Origin: Longimycelium tulufanense
GTDB lineage: Bacteria; Actinomycetota; Actinomycetes; Mycobacteriales; Pseudonocardiaceae
NCBI RefSeq assembly: GCF_014645795.1
Contig: NZ_BMMK01000002.1
Location: 291,275-355,274, forward strand
Direction: 5' to 3'
Length of the DNA stretch: 64,000 nucleotides
This document shows, one piece after another, positions 30,654 to 38,905 of this stretch (position 1 is its first letter; each line of letters starts with the position of its first letter). The translations under genes were made by a program, and so were the position numbers. The notes under the pieces were generated by a model. That model made no database searches and had not been told where the DNA came from. It saw only the letters and a program-made list of their open reading frames with translations.

Positions 30654-30821
30654 GGTGGTCCCCCTCTGAGGTCACTCTGAGGTGCAAACCTAGATCCACT
30701 TCGGGAGCGACGTCAACGCGGACGGGACCCGCTGGCCACCAATACTTGTTCTGCTCACCGATCTCGCTGTCGTAGGGTGTTCGGCGTCATCGATTAAGCA
30801 GTACGAAGGGAACCGCCGACA

Positions 30822-31088
30822 GTGACCGACCCTGACACGGGTGCCACTGCACTCGATCAGGAATCCTTCGCGGCGTGGTATGTCGTGGCGAAGGACAAGG
30901 CGGAGGCCCGCCGTCTTGTGCATCTTGTGGGCACAAGCTACGACGGCGACGGCTGGGTGTTTGACACGCTCCAGGAGGCTCGGAAGGTCCAGCAGGACTT
31001 CGAGGCTATGCTTGCCCAGCAAGGGAAGACCGGGTCTGCTCCTCGTGGTGTCTACCGGGTCGTGATGCTTGTGGATCAACGAAGCTAG
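30822..31088 (+). CDS. Hypothetical protein
   Basis: 88 aa with a GTG start. The sequence (WYVVAKDKAEARRLVHLVGTSYDGDGWVFDTLQEARKVQQDFE) looks like a compact alpha/beta domain. It is divergent from the lipoprotein gene and ends at an 18-bp hairpin. Not recognised. Confidence 0.6.
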   Translation: MTDPDTGATALDQESFAAWYVVAKDKAEARRLVHLVGTSYDGDGWVFDTLQEARKVQQDFEAMLAQQGKTGSAPRGVYRVVMLVDQRS

Positions 31089-31105
31089 CGCAGAGCATCA
31101 GGAAC

Positions 31106-31145
31106 CATGTCAGGGCTTCCGGCCACTGCCGGAAGCCCTGACATG
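31106..31145. terminator. 18-bp bidirectional terminator
   Basis: CATGTCAGGGCTTCCGGC and its exact complement flank a 4-base loop (CACT) between convergent genes ending at 31088 (+) and 31155 (-). It separates the cargo region from the replication arm. Its right arm runs into GACATGTC (31140-31147), an octamer repeated across the prophage. Confidence 0.8.
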
Positions 31146-31154
31146 TCGGTTACT

Positions 31155-31409
31155 TCAGTTGTTGTCCATCCAGTTGGCGATCTCGACGAGGCCAACCAGC
31201 TCCGTCCGGGGCTCGCCTGAGTCGTGATCGTAGTAGCGGAGTGTTGGGATTCCGGGGAGGTTGTACTCCTCGATCACCCGGTGTCCGGCCTCCTTGTAGA
31301 GGTAGTTCGCCCCGTTGTCCTTGCACCAGGCCGTGATTCTGGTGTGGAGGGTGCGACACTCAAGGCAGGAGTCCTGCCCGAAGAACGTGACCCATCGACC
31401 TGCCTGCAC
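31155..31409 (-). CDS. Glutaredoxin/thioredoxin-like protein
   Basis: 84 aa with a GTG start. A thioredoxin fold with the active-site motif CLEC, the segment EYNLPGIPTLRYYDHDSG carrying the cis-proline, and a helical end. Small NrdH-like redoxins occur beside nucleotide and replication genes in actinophages. It lies 12 bases downstream of the DNA polymerase stop. Confidence 0.8.
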   Translation of the reverse strand: MQAGRWVTFFGQDSCLECRTLHTRITAWCKDNGANYLYKEAGHRVIEEYNLPGIPTLRYYDHDSGEPRTELVGLVEIANWMDNN

Positions 31410-31421
31410 TGCTCCCCCGTC

Positions 31422-33224
31422 TCAGTAGTCCGCCCCGTAGAGGCTGCCCCAGCTTCGGCCCCCGACCTCGGGGTCAGTGCCGATGTGGACAGGCCCCATG
31501 TCTTCTGCCATGTGTCGCGCGATCTCCTTTGCTCCCCACTCCGCTTTCGCTGCGGGGAGAGAGGCAACGACTTCGTCGTGGATCGGCAAGCGCAAGTACC
31601 TTGTGTAACCAGCGCGGTGAAGTCGGATCAGGCCACGACAGGTGACGTCCCTTGATGTGCTCTGCACCAGGTAGTTGAGCGCGCTGTAAGCCCGGCTCCG
31701 GTCCACGGGCAGTCGCCGACCCGATGGTGTGGTGATGTATCCCTGTCGTCGGGCCTGTGCCTGGAGTCGTTCCGATAGCTTCGCCACGCCGGGATACCGG
31801 CGGTCGAACGCCTCTACCACCCGCTTGGCAATCGCCAAGTCAATCCCGGTCTGGGTGCTCACCGTCTTCGCCCCACCTCCATACACCCTTCCGAAGTTCA
31901 CCGTCTTGGCGATCTTGCGGTGCTTGTCGCTGGCCTCCTCACCGAATGCAGCTTTCGCAGTGAGCATGTGCAGGTCGGCGCCGTCACGGAAGGCGTTGAT
32001 CATCGTGCGGTCACCCGACAATGCGGCTAGGACGCGGAGTTCCTGAGCCTGGTAGTCCACGCTGGCGATGACGTGTCCCGCGTCGGCGAGGAAGCAACGT
32101 CTGATTATGGAGTCACCCGCTGGAAGAGTCTGTGCAGGGATGCCGGTGATGGACATGCGGGCGGTGCGGGCACGCAGGCTCTGAATGGAGGCGTGACATC
32201 GGTCGTTGCCGTCACGAGCGGCGAGGAAGCCGTCCACCCAGGTCTTCCGCCACTTGCCCGCCTTCTTGGCCTCCTTCACTGCGGTAGCGAGGGGGTTTCC
32301 AGCCTGGCTCAACTGGTTGAGGAGCGTCTTGTCTACCTGACGCCGGCCGCTTGGCGTTCGCCCGAGGATCTTCACCCCCATCTTTTCCAAAGCGTCCGCC
32401 ACCATCTCAGTGGAGTTGACGTTCTCACAGCCCAATTCTCGTGCGGTTTCCTTGTGTTGTTCCTCGCCTTGCTGGAGTCGCGTGCTCAACTCTTGGGTGT
32501 ACTCGACGTCGAGGAGGAACCCTTCACGCTCCATGTGGGAGCAAATCTCCGCCACCGAGTGTTCAAAAGGGACCAAGCGCCGCGCTGACACGGGCACCTT
32601 GGGAAGGAGGGTTCGGGCGAGTCGTGCGGTGAGGATGGGGTCCATCCCGGCATACCGGTTGTAGTCGGGGTGGTCGAGATCCACCGTTGCCCACACTTTG
32701 CTGAGTGTGGTCTTCAGCTCTCGTGCCAGCGTGCGCATGAGTCCCTTGATGTCCTGGGCAACCGTGGTGTCGATGTGGTGTTCCACCAAAGCTTCCAGGC
32801 TGTGTCCGATGCCGCCTTCGTCGCGGCCTCGGGGGTCCACCAGGTGGGCGATGATTCGCGTGTCCAGGGTCTTGGGCCACAGTTCCTCCATGGGCACGCC
32901 CAGGTGGCGGTCCACCACCAGGAGGTCATAGCTGGCGTTGTGGATGACGAGCTGGCGGACGGCTCGGAGGGTGCGACGTGCGTCCTCAGCGAAGCGTCCG
33001 CCGTGCTCGACAGGGATCACCCAGGCTTCCCGGTCTGTCCCGAACTGGGCCAGGCGTAACCGAAATTCCGGACTCCACAGGTTCAGTCCCGTGGTTTCAG
33101 TGTCGAACGCCAGCGCCCGCAGGTGGCGGCGAACGAAGTCCCGGAACTGGTCAAGGTCTTCGGCGTGCTGGACGACATAGATCGTGACGGGCTCTCCTCC
33201 CACGGTTTCGTGGAAGACCCGCAT
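31422..33224 (-). CDS. Phage DNA polymerase I (family A)
   Basis: 600 aa. An N-terminal 3'-5' exonuclease domain (ALAFDTETTGLNLW; HNASYDLLVVDRHLG) is followed by the family A polymerase domain: motif A in VIASVDYQAQELRVLA, motif B in KHRKIAKTVNFGRVYGGG and motif C in LPIHDEVVASLP. There is no 5'-3' exonuclease domain, as in L5 gp44 and its relatives. This enzyme should replicate the phage genome. Confidence 0.95.
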   Translation of the reverse strand: MRVFHETVGGEPVTIYVVQHAEDLDQFRDFVRRHLRALAFDTETTGLNLWSPEFRLRLAQFGTDREAWVIPVEHGGRFAEDARRTLRAVRQLVIHNASYDLLVVDRHLGVPMEELWPKTLDTRIIAHLVDPRGRDEGGIGHSLEALVEHHIDTTVAQDIKGLMRTLARELKTTLSKVWATVDLDHPDYNRYAGMDPILTARLARTLLPKVPVSARRLVPFEHSVAEICSHMEREGFLLDVEYTQELSTRLQQGEEQHKETARELGCENVNSTEMVADALEKMGVKILGRTPSGRRQVDKTLLNQLSQAGNPLATAVKEAKKAGKWRKTWVDGFLAARDGNDRCHASIQSLRARTARMSITGIPAQTLPAGDSIIRRCFLADAGHVIASVDYQAQELRVLAALSGDRTMINAFRDGADLHMLTAKAAFGEEASDKHRKIAKTVNFGRVYGGGAKTVSTQTGIDLAIAKRVVEAFDRRYPGVAKLSERLQAQARRQGYITTPSGRRLPVDRSRAYSALNYLVQSTSRDVTCRGLIRLHRAGYTRYLRLPIHDEVVASLPAAKAEWGAKEIARHMAEDMGPVHIGTDPEVGGRSWGSLYGADY

Positions 33225-33227
33225 CCG

Positions 33228-33401
33228 TTACTCCTTGAACTGCACGTGGTAGAAGTACACGTTCCCCATGGGGAACGTCACGTATCCGCCGTGGGCGTAG
33301 ACAGTGAGTTCCTTGTCGTCACGCTGGATTTCGCAGTCGGTGTGCTCCACGCGAATCCCGTTGCGGAGGAGCACGGTGACCTGTGCGATGTCGCCTGTCA
33401 T
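33228..33401 (-). CDS. Hypothetical small protein
   Basis: 57 aa from the ATG at 33401, with AAGGGAG 9 bases upstream. It reads as a small beta-rich protein (VTVLLRNGIRVEHTDCEI, YVTFPMGNVYFYHV). It sits 3 bases upstream of the polymerase start and is likely co-transcribed. Not recognised. Confidence 0.6.
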   Translation of the reverse strand: MTGDIAQVTVLLRNGIRVEHTDCEIQRDDKELTVYAHGGYVTFPMGNVYFYHVQFKE

Positions 33402-33475
33402 ACGCCTGGACTCCCTTGGTGTTCCCATGTTGTGGAGATGAGCTGGTCCGCCAGCTCCACGAGGGTGCAGGGCAC
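33398..33475 (-). CDS. Possible 25-residue ORF
   Basis: A GTG-started frame whose stop overlaps the next start in ATGA. It encodes LVELADQLISTTWEHQG, which looks like a helix. Too short to be sure; the only support is the coupling and the coding character. Confidence 0.22.
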   Translation of the reverse strand: MPCTLVELADQLISTTWEHQGSPGV

Positions 33476-33516
33476 CGTCTTCGGTTTGCATGTCTTCCTG
33501 TCGCTCCTAACAGAAA

Positions 33517-33537
33517 GGGAGGGCTACCTGCCCTCCC
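33517..33537 (-). terminator. Hairpin downstream of the zinc-ribbon gene
   Basis: GGGAGGGC and GCCCTCCC with a 5-base loop lie 26 bases past the stop at 33563 in the leftward direction. On that strand the stem is followed by TTTCTG. It could partly terminate the upstream transcript. Confidence 0.5.
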
Positions 33538-33562
33538 CGTGCAACTCGTCATTAGAGTGGGG

Positions 33563-34042
33563 CTAGTTCACCCACTGCCGGTCACAGGTGCTATTGGGGC
33601 AGTCGAATGCCTTCCATGGCTTTCCGTTTCGGCCAACACCGGACTTGTAGACCATGGGGCCGTGCTCGCAGTAGCGCTGCTGGCCGCCGGGGGCCTGCTG
33701 GTGTGGCGGTCGCTGCTGCGAGGCGGGCTTGCCGTTCATGTTCAGCCGAGATCCCCCGTTGCCGAGTCGCGCGAAGTAGGCGCCGGCCTTCGCTACGTCG
33801 TCCAGGAGCGCCTTCAGCGCCTCCTTATCCGCGATCTGTGCGCGGGCGTCCTCGATGTTTGCTCCGTCGATTGTGACCCAGGGTGAATCATGCCCGCTTC
33901 CGCCTTTGAGCGTGATCCGTACACGGTGCACGTCGCTGTCCGGCGGGGTGGTGCTGGCGGGAGCTGGGGCCTCGTCCCAGGGTTCCTGAGTCGGCGCGGG
34001 TGCGGCGGGCTCGGCCGTGTCCGCGAAGGGATCAAACGTCAC
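33563..34042 (-). CDS. Phage protein with C-terminal zinc ribbon, possibly ssDNA-binding
   Basis: 159 aa with a GTG start. An acidic proline-rich N-terminus (about 1-35) is followed by a beta-rich domain (HRVRITLKGGSGHDSPWVTI) and a basic linker. The C-terminus has a four-ligand zinc ribbon (YCEHGPMVYKSG, FDCPNSTCDRQWV). Similar proteins accompany replication genes in actinophages; single-strand DNA binding is an inference from arrangement. Confidence 0.6.
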   Translation of the reverse strand: MTFDPFADTAEPAAPAPTQEPWDEAPAPASTTPPDSDVHRVRITLKGGSGHDSPWVTIDGANIEDARAQIADKEALKALLDDVAKAGAYFARLGNGGSRLNMNGKPASQQRPPHQQAPGGQQRYCEHGPMVYKSGVGRNGKPWKAFDCPNSTCDRQWVN

Positions 34043-34094
34043 GCAGTGTCCTACCTTCCCTTGTTCTGGCGTGTTGGTCTCGCAAGCGTCTCTG

Positions 34095-34700
34095 TCACGA
34101 GTGCTGGTAGGAGCGAGCCAGGATCGCTACCGCCTGGGCGTTGCTGAGCACCTTCCGGGTTCCTGGCCCCTCGTTGTGGTGGCGTTGCTTCTGTCGGGCC
34201 AGCCGGTTCATCACGCCGGTCAACGCATTCACGGCACGGGTGACCGTCCACTTGCCGCCCTCGAAGTCGCTGCGCACGAAGCGCGCCTCGATCGCGGAGA
34301 CGTAAGCCGGGTGGCTTTCCCGCAACATGGCGTATGCCTGGCGGAGGTCCACGCTTGCTGCGGAGAACTCGTCCCGTTCCCGGTTAAGCCCGCCCGCTTC
34401 CAGGAGTCGCCGAACCTCGTAGGCGGAGTAGAGGTGCTGGCCGGAGTACCTCTCGTAGTCGTCGCGCTGCTGGGCCGCGACCTGGTGCCCCATCTTGCGG
34501 ACCAACCGGCGTTGTGCCGGGGTCTCCATGCCGAGGATCTTGGCGGCGTAGCCGGAGGACTCCAGCAGGCGCAGCATCACGCCCTGGTGCACGTCATCGG
34601 CCTCCACACAGTGTGGCCACTGCTGCGCCACGATGTGTGCCGCGCCGTGCACCAGTCTGTCCAGCACGCTCCACTGCCACTCATTGATCTCAGTCTTCAC
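34095..34700 (-). CDS. Hypothetical phage protein, sigma-factor-like in composition
   Basis: 201 aa, helical and charged. The middle (KMGHQVAAQQRDDYERYSGQHLYSAYEVRRLLEAGG) and the C-terminal half (ESHPAYVSAIEARFVRSDF) recall phage proteins with region-4-like helix bundles, but no motif is decisive. It lies between the zinc-ribbon protein and the phosphoesterase in the replication operon. Confidence 0.55.
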   Translation of the reverse strand: MKTEINEWQWSVLDRLVHGAAHIVAQQWPHCVEADDVHQGVMLRLLESSGYAAKILGMETPAQRRLVRKMGHQVAAQQRDDYERYSGQHLYSAYEVRRLLEAGGLNRERDEFSAASVDLRQAYAMLRESHPAYVSAIEARFVRSDFEGGKWTVTRAVNALTGVMNRLARQKQRHHNEGPGTRKVLSNAQAVAILARSYQHS

Positions 34701-34713
34701 ACTGATCCCGTTC

Positions 34714-35481
34714 TCAAAGCTTGTACGTCGATCCAGCGGCGATGAACTTGCGCCCCTGGATGGGCACGAGTTCGACCTTCACGTGGTTGCCATCCACGTG
34801 GAGAAGGGCAAATCCCTGCTGCCAGTCACCGGCCCCCTGCTTGAGGTAGGAAGCCGATCGCATGTTCATCAGGTGCCCGATCTCGACACCGGTCAACGTC
34901 CGAACGATTCGGTTGTCATAGCCGACGCTGTGACTGCCCATCCCGAGGCGATGTGTGTGCCCCATGATCACGCTCACCCCGAGCCGTTTGGCGGCGTTGA
35001 GCGCCGTATTCCCCGCGATCCTGCTCAACGAAATCCTGCCGAGATGCCCGTGGGTGAGAACCCACTTCGGTGCGAACTCGTAGAAGTCCGGGGCTTTCTC
35101 GACCCCAAACCCCTTGAAGTCGAGAAGCCGTTCAAAGTTGAACGCACCCGACTCACTCAGGGCCGGCGCATATTTTGCGAGGTACGTTCGTGGCCGGAGA
35201 TCGTGATTACCTTCGATGATCTTGATTGGTCCGCCGTACGTCTCACGCAGGGGACCCAGGAACACCTTCTTTGCGGTCTCACTGTCCGCGAATACTGATC
35301 CCTGGTATTCTCCGGCCGTTCCCTTGGTCCACCGGGACGGCTGGGGATAGTCCATCAAGTCACCGATTTGCACCACTTCATCCGGGACGTACTCCCGAAT
35401 GAAGTGGATCACCGCCTTCAATGCTCGGGGATCGTGGTAGGGTATCTGAATGTCGGGAATGACAACGTAAGTCTTTGTCAA
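34714..35481 (-). CDS. Calcineurin-like metallophosphoesterase
   Basis: 255 aa from the TTG at 35481, which overlaps the primase stop (TTGA). Metal-binding motifs appear in order: VIPDIQIPYHD, VQIGDLMDY, IIEGNHDLR, VLTHGHLG and IMGHTHRLG. This is the DxH, GD, GNH, H, GHxH signature of the family. Related phosphoesterases are part of cluster A replication modules; the substrate is unknown. Confidence 0.88.
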   Translation of the reverse strand: MTKTYVVIPDIQIPYHDPRALKAVIHFIREYVPDEVVQIGDLMDYPQPSRWTKGTAGEYQGSVFADSETAKKVFLGPLRETYGGPIKIIEGNHDLRPRTYLAKYAPALSESGAFNFERLLDFKGFGVEKAPDFYEFAPKWVLTHGHLGRISLSRIAGNTALNAAKRLGVSVIMGHTHRLGMGSHSVGYDNRIVRTLTGVEIGHLMNMRSASYLKQGAGDWQQGFALLHVDGNHVKVELVPIQGRKFIAAGSTYKL

Positions 35482-36188
35482 GCAATCTCCTTGCGCCAGG
35501 GGTTGGCGCGTTGATCTCGGAGCCGACGCCACCAGGGCTCCAACCGGTCGATTAGCGCTTGCGAGCCGTATCGACACACCATGCTGTTGACGTCCTCTCC
35601 CTTCTCGGCAAGAATGACTTTGGCGTTGGGCAGCTCCCCCGCGATCTTTCGCGCGAACTTGAGTCCCTGCCCCGCATCGTCGTTGTCCGCGAGGATGTAC
35701 ACCGTGGCGTACCCAAGAAACACCTCCCGGAAATGTGGCTGCCATGCCTCGACTCCGGCGATCCCGACCGCCGGGAATCCACACGACTCGGCCGTAATGG
35801 TGTCAATCTCCCCCTCGCAGAGTGCGATCTCGTCATGTGCGGCGTGAAGCGCCGCAGTGTTGTACAGACGGGGCCGGTCGCCCGCCGACGTGTTGTACTT
35901 GCCGTGCCACTCGTGCTGGCATCCTGCGGTGATGCAGCGATACCGCATCGACACCACCGACCAGCCATCCCCTCCCCATGAGGGGCGCAGGTAGGGAATG
36001 GCGAGCATTCCTTGGTACAGGTCGTATCCCGGGAGGGGTTCAGTCACGACGCCAAGGCGGTAGCCGTCGACAGCTTCCCTCACGCTCTCGGCTCGCAGTC
36101 CTCGTGTCGCCAAATACTCTTCTGCTGCGCTTCCGGGGAGTGCTTCCGCGTAGCGGAGGGTCGCTTCCTTGAGAAAGTTCCGCTGCAT
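35478..36188 (-). CDS. DNA primase, TOPRIM part
   Basis: 236 aa from the ATG at 36188. DnaG-type catalytic half: an N-terminal helical segment (EATLRYAEALPGSAAEEYLATRG) and a TOPRIM domain with IALCEGEIDTITAESCG (motif EGxxD) and YILADNDDAGQG. The zinc-finger half lies in another frame and overlaps this gene. The ATG has GAGG 9 bases upstream, so it can be translated as a separate polypeptide. Confidence 0.85.
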   Translation of the reverse strand: MQRNFLKEATLRYAEALPGSAAEEYLATRGLRAESVREAVDGYRLGVVTEPLPGYDLYQGMLAIPYLRPSWGGDGWSVVSMRYRCITAGCQHEWHGKYNTSAGDRPRLYNTAALHAAHDEIALCEGEIDTITAESCGFPAVGIAGVEAWQPHFREVFLGYATVYILADNDDAGQGLKFARKIAGELPNAKVILAEKGEDVNSMVCRYGSQALIDRLEPWWRRLRDQRANPWRKEIA

Positions 36189-36426
36189 ATCTGACAGCCT
36201 CGGTATAGGACATCCCCTCCTGCTTCCGAATGATGCTGATGGCATCGCCGCGCGCACCACAGCCGTGGCATTTGAAGGCATTGCGGCGGTAGCTCACCGA
36301 GGCTGACGGGCGGTGCTCGTTATGGACCGGGCAGAGACAGGCCGTCCATTCACCTCGCTCCTCGGGGGGCACCCAGTGCGGGTAATAGCGCTGGAGAACC
36401 TTGACGATCAGAGCATCCCTCACCAT
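36040..36426 (-). CDS. DNA primase, CHC2 zinc-finger part
   Basis: 128 aa from the ATG at 36426 (a GTG two codons in is an alternative). The CHC2 finger has CLCPVHNEHRPSASV and FKCHGCGARGDAISI, then MSYTEAVRYAAELS, which normally continues straight into the TOPRIM half. In this frame it runs on to a basic tail of 40 residues that does not resemble primase. The overlap with the TOPRIM frame is 149 bases. Either two subunits or a frameshift product is formed. Confidence 0.82.
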   Translation of the reverse strand: MVRDALIVKVLQRYYPHWVPPEERGEWTACLCPVHNEHRPSASVSYRRNAFKCHGCGARGDAISIIRKQEGMSYTEAVRYAAELSQGSDPPLRGSTPRKRSRRVFGDTRTASREREGSCRRLPPWRRD

Positions 36427-36442
36427 TCCCCTCCCCCCGGGT

Positions 36443-36817
36443 CTAGCTGTAGTAGCTCCGCAACAGTTCTTCCGCAAACCGACCGGGCAGCACCCACGCC
36501 GCGTCTTCGGGAGCCGCGTGGTGTCGCTTGTAGACCACGCAGGCCGCGACCCCCGTGCCGTTGTGGCGGGCTTGCTCCAGCGCCTCGTCCAGGTGTTGCC
36601 ACATCTGGACTCGTGTCACTGCCTTGGCCTGGCAGGTCACAGGAATCTCCCCGACGTCTCCCCGGTCCTTGGAGCCGAAGACCGCTCCGTTGCGCTTGGC
36701 GCGTGGGAAACCGATGCGTCGCCAGATCATCACGACGGCGGTTTCCCAGTTCCGCCCTCGGGCCTTGACAGCCCGACCGTTCGGCACGCTCAACTTCCTC
36801 GGCCTACCAGCCGCCAA
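36443..36817 (-). CDS. PD-(D/E)xK nuclease, Holliday-junction-resolvase-like
   Basis: 124 aa. A basic N-terminus with KARGRNWETAVVMIWRRIGF, then GDVGEIPVTCQAKAVTRVQMWQHLDEALEQA. The D...(E/Q)xK pattern (D, G, Q-A-K) matches small phage resolvases that trim recombination junctions. The start overlaps the end of the helicase gene by 14 bases. Confidence 0.65.
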   Translation of the reverse strand: MAAGRPRKLSVPNGRAVKARGRNWETAVVMIWRRIGFPRAKRNGAVFGSKDRGDVGEIPVTCQAKAVTRVQMWQHLDEALEQARHNGTGVAACVVYKRHHAAPEDAAWVLPGRFAEELLRSYYS

Positions 36818-37580
36818 ACATGTCTCCTTCCTCGCTTGCCCAGGTCTGCTGGTCGGCGGGGACGTCTGCGATGTGCATCCGTTCGGGCTCGAACAACAGC
36901 TCGACGTAGGTCTGTCCGGACGGATCTGCTCTCCCGGACCGGTTCTTGACCGCTGAGACGCACAACCGGTCTGCCCGATGCAGAGTGAGGACCATTTCCG
37001 GGACGCGCGTCACCTGACCCTTCACCCCGCTCAAAGGGATCGGTTTCGTCGCGTCGACATATGGCCCGGTGACGTGATGCAAGCCGATCACACAGGCGGA
37101 TGTCTCTCGCGCCATTCCGTGGAGGTAGTCCATCAAGGACTCCAGGCCCCCAAAGGGGTCCTCCTCCGATCCCTTCCCTTCCCCGCGCACGTTGGTGATG
37201 TTGTCCACCACCACCAACTGTGGAAAGTCCCCGTACACCTCCTCGTAGGCCGCCATCGTCGTTTCCAGGTCGTCCAAGGTGGGGCTGGCGTTGTAGTTCA
37301 TGCGCACCGGCAGTCCGGCCAGTTGCTCAGCCGCTCCGCCGATCTCGTCAGCCAGGAGCGCCTTGGCCGACACCTCCAGGGGCCACCCGGTCAGGATCGA
37401 GAGGGACCGCGTGAGCTGCACGAAGGCGTCGCTGTCCGCGCTGTAGATCAACGTCGGTACCCGGGCACGTAAGGCCAACGCCAGAACGAGTGCACTCTTG
37501 CCGGTTCCGGGTCCGGCCGCTACCAACACGAGTTGACTCCGCAGGAAGCGGATGCCCGCCGCGTCCAGTGACCGGTACAC
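36804..37580 (-). CDS. DnaB-like replicative helicase (RecA-fold ATPase)
   Basis: 258 aa from the GTG at 37580. Walker A is AAGPGTGKSALV, Walker B is PQLVVVDNITNV, and GLHHVTG and VTRVPEMVLTLHR follow, as in short phage DnaB relatives. The frame continues upstream without a stop: 20 more residues (YSLLQSRRVRGAAGEPLPT) look like real protein, and the ribosome-binding site AGGAGA lies ahead of an ATC at 37640, not before the GTG. The true N-terminus may therefore be longer with an unusual start codon. Confidence 0.88.
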   Translation of the reverse strand: MYRSLDAAGIRFLRSQLVLVAAGPGTGKSALVLALALRARVPTLIYSADSDAFVQLTRSLSILTGWPLEVSAKALLADEIGGAAEQLAGLPVRMNYNASPTLDDLETTMAAYEEVYGDFPQLVVVDNITNVRGEGKGSEEDPFGGLESLMDYLHGMARETSACVIGLHHVTGPYVDATKPIPLSGVKGQVTRVPEMVLTLHRADRLCVSAVKNRSGRADPSGQTYVELLFEPERMHIADVPADQQTWASEEGDMFGGW

Positions 37581-37669
37581 GGTGGGCAGGGGCTCACCTG
37601 CCGCGCCCCTGACGCGCCGAGACTGGAGCAGGCTGTAGATGACCGTTCTCCTTCCTGAGCAAACTAATT

Positions 37670-37699
37670 ACTTAGCGGTAACTAACGTGACATGTCTAG
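37670..37699 (-). promoter_or_regulatory. Leftward promoter with repressor-type operator
   Basis: GTGACATGTCTAG (37687-37699) contains, on the minus strand, TAGACA as a -35, followed 17 bases later by a weak CTAAGT -10. A transcript would begin about 20 bases before the helicase reading frame. The same 13-mer is found at 44246. Confidence 0.6.
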
Positions 37700-37710
37700 T
37701 CGTTGAGCCG

Positions 37711-37741
37711 AAAAAATCGGCCACGTCCCCACACGTGGCCG
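37711..37741 (-). terminator. Rho-independent terminator of the nuclease operon
   Basis: On the minus strand a 9-bp stem (complement of 37718-37726 and 37733-37741, loop of 6) is followed by six U. It lies just after the stop of the Cas4-like nuclease and separates the repressor-side transcript from the helicase transcript. Confidence 0.85.
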
Positions 37742-37756
37742 AATGGTGGTGTCTAC

Positions 37757-38533
37757 TTACTGGATGTACTCACAGGACGAGTTGACGGGACAGAACCGAC
37801 ACTTGTTGGGCTCGGGGTCGGGCTCGAAGCGGCCCGCCTTGACGGCTTGGTCCATCTTGTGAAACTCCTCGGTGATCCGTTCGGTCGTCCAGTCCCGCAG
37901 CTCGTAGGGATGGGTCGCCTTCCCCACCCGAGCCATCCAGTAGTCCCCCGTGGTGACGTCTACTCCGTACTTCATCCCCAGCGCCACCGTGTACACGGCG
38001 AGTTGGAAGTCGTCACCGGGTTGCCGCCCGGTCTTGAGGTCACGCACGCGGAGTTTTTCGTTGCCCTGTCGAACGACCTGATCAATATATCCCCGGACCA
38101 GAACCCCGTCCAAGTCAATTTCAAACTTCAGCTCGACCGCCAGCGTCCCATCCGGTGCTTCCCAAATGCTCTCCTCTGGCGTGTCGGCTACGTACTGGAG
38201 GTATCGGTCAACCTGCTCCAAGCCGATCGCGTACCGACGCTCCAAGTCCCGCTCACCGTCGTAGGGACCCGAACCGAACCAATACTCGAAGTTGGGGGTT
38301 CCGACACACAAGGCGTTTGCCGCTGCCGCGTATTCCTTCCGGTACAGATCCCGCACGTCGCCACCGCTCAGCGCGCGCCGGGACTTCTCATACGCCTCGA
38401 CGGCAGCGTGGAACGCGGTGCCCTGCACGGTCCAGGATGCCGGCCGCGCCCACACTCCGGCGACTCGCCCCAGGTAATAGGCCCATCCGCAGCGCCGATA
38501 CTCGTTGCGCTGGCTGACGGAGCGATGGGTCAC
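37757..38533 (-). CDS. Cas4/RecB-like PD-(D/E)xK exonuclease
   Basis: 258 aa from the GTG at 38533, overlapping the upstream stop (GTGA). SVSQRNEYRRCGWAYYLGRV is the typical N-terminus. The nuclease core has GTAFHAAVEAYE, the acidic YIDQVV, and RVRDLKTGRQPGDDFQLAVY (D...DxK). The C-terminus has a cysteine pair region, NKCRFCPVNSSCEYI, suggesting an Fe-S cluster as in Cas4. In L5-type phages such an exonuclease lies beside the repressor, as here. A role in recombination is inferred. Confidence 0.88.
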   Translation of the reverse strand: MTHRSVSQRNEYRRCGWAYYLGRVAGVWARPASWTVQGTAFHAAVEAYEKSRRALSGGDVRDLYRKEYAAAANALCVGTPNFEYWFGSGPYDGERDLERRYAIGLEQVDRYLQYVADTPEESIWEAPDGTLAVELKFEIDLDGVLVRGYIDQVVRQGNEKLRVRDLKTGRQPGDDFQLAVYTVALGMKYGVDVTTGDYWMARVGKATHPYELRDWTTERITEEFHKMDQAVKAGRFEPDPEPNKCRFCPVNSSCEYIQ

Positions 38534-38871
38534 GCACACCCCCGGGCCGAACTCGTGGCGGCCTCGGCTGGTCTGCTTCCCGATCTCGTGCAGCTGTGTA
38601 CCCATCGAGGCCCAGGGCAAACGGCAAAAACCATGTACGCGGTGAGACGAGCCTTCCGGTACATCATGTCCGTGTCCCGGACCACCTCCGACGCCATCCA
38701 ACGGTGACACCGATCCCGCAACGCGGCTGCCACGGGGGCATAAATCGGGTCGTCTTCCCTGACCATCGGACTCTGGTATACGCCAAGCACCCTCCCCTCC
38801 TCGTGCTCCTCCCACCACGCCATGATGTACGGCGGTTTGGACACGATGGCCGTTTCCTCACTGCTGCCCAC
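38530..38871 (-). CDS. Hypothetical protein between the nuclease and the repressor
   Basis: 113 aa with a GTG start and GGGGAGGG 7 bases upstream. Begins YIMAWWEEHEEGRVLGVYQSP and continues with DRCHRWMASEVVRDTDMMY. Its stop overlaps the nuclease start, indicating coupling. No family is recognised. Confidence 0.6.
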   Translation of the reverse strand: MGSSEETAIVSKPPYIMAWWEEHEEGRVLGVYQSPMVREDDPIYAPVAAALRDRCHRWMASEVVRDTDMMYRKARLTAYMVFAVCPGPRWVHSCTRSGSRPAEAATSSARGCA

Positions 38872-38905
38872 GTATGGACCCTCCCCAGGTCCCAGGCGTC
38901 CCCAG

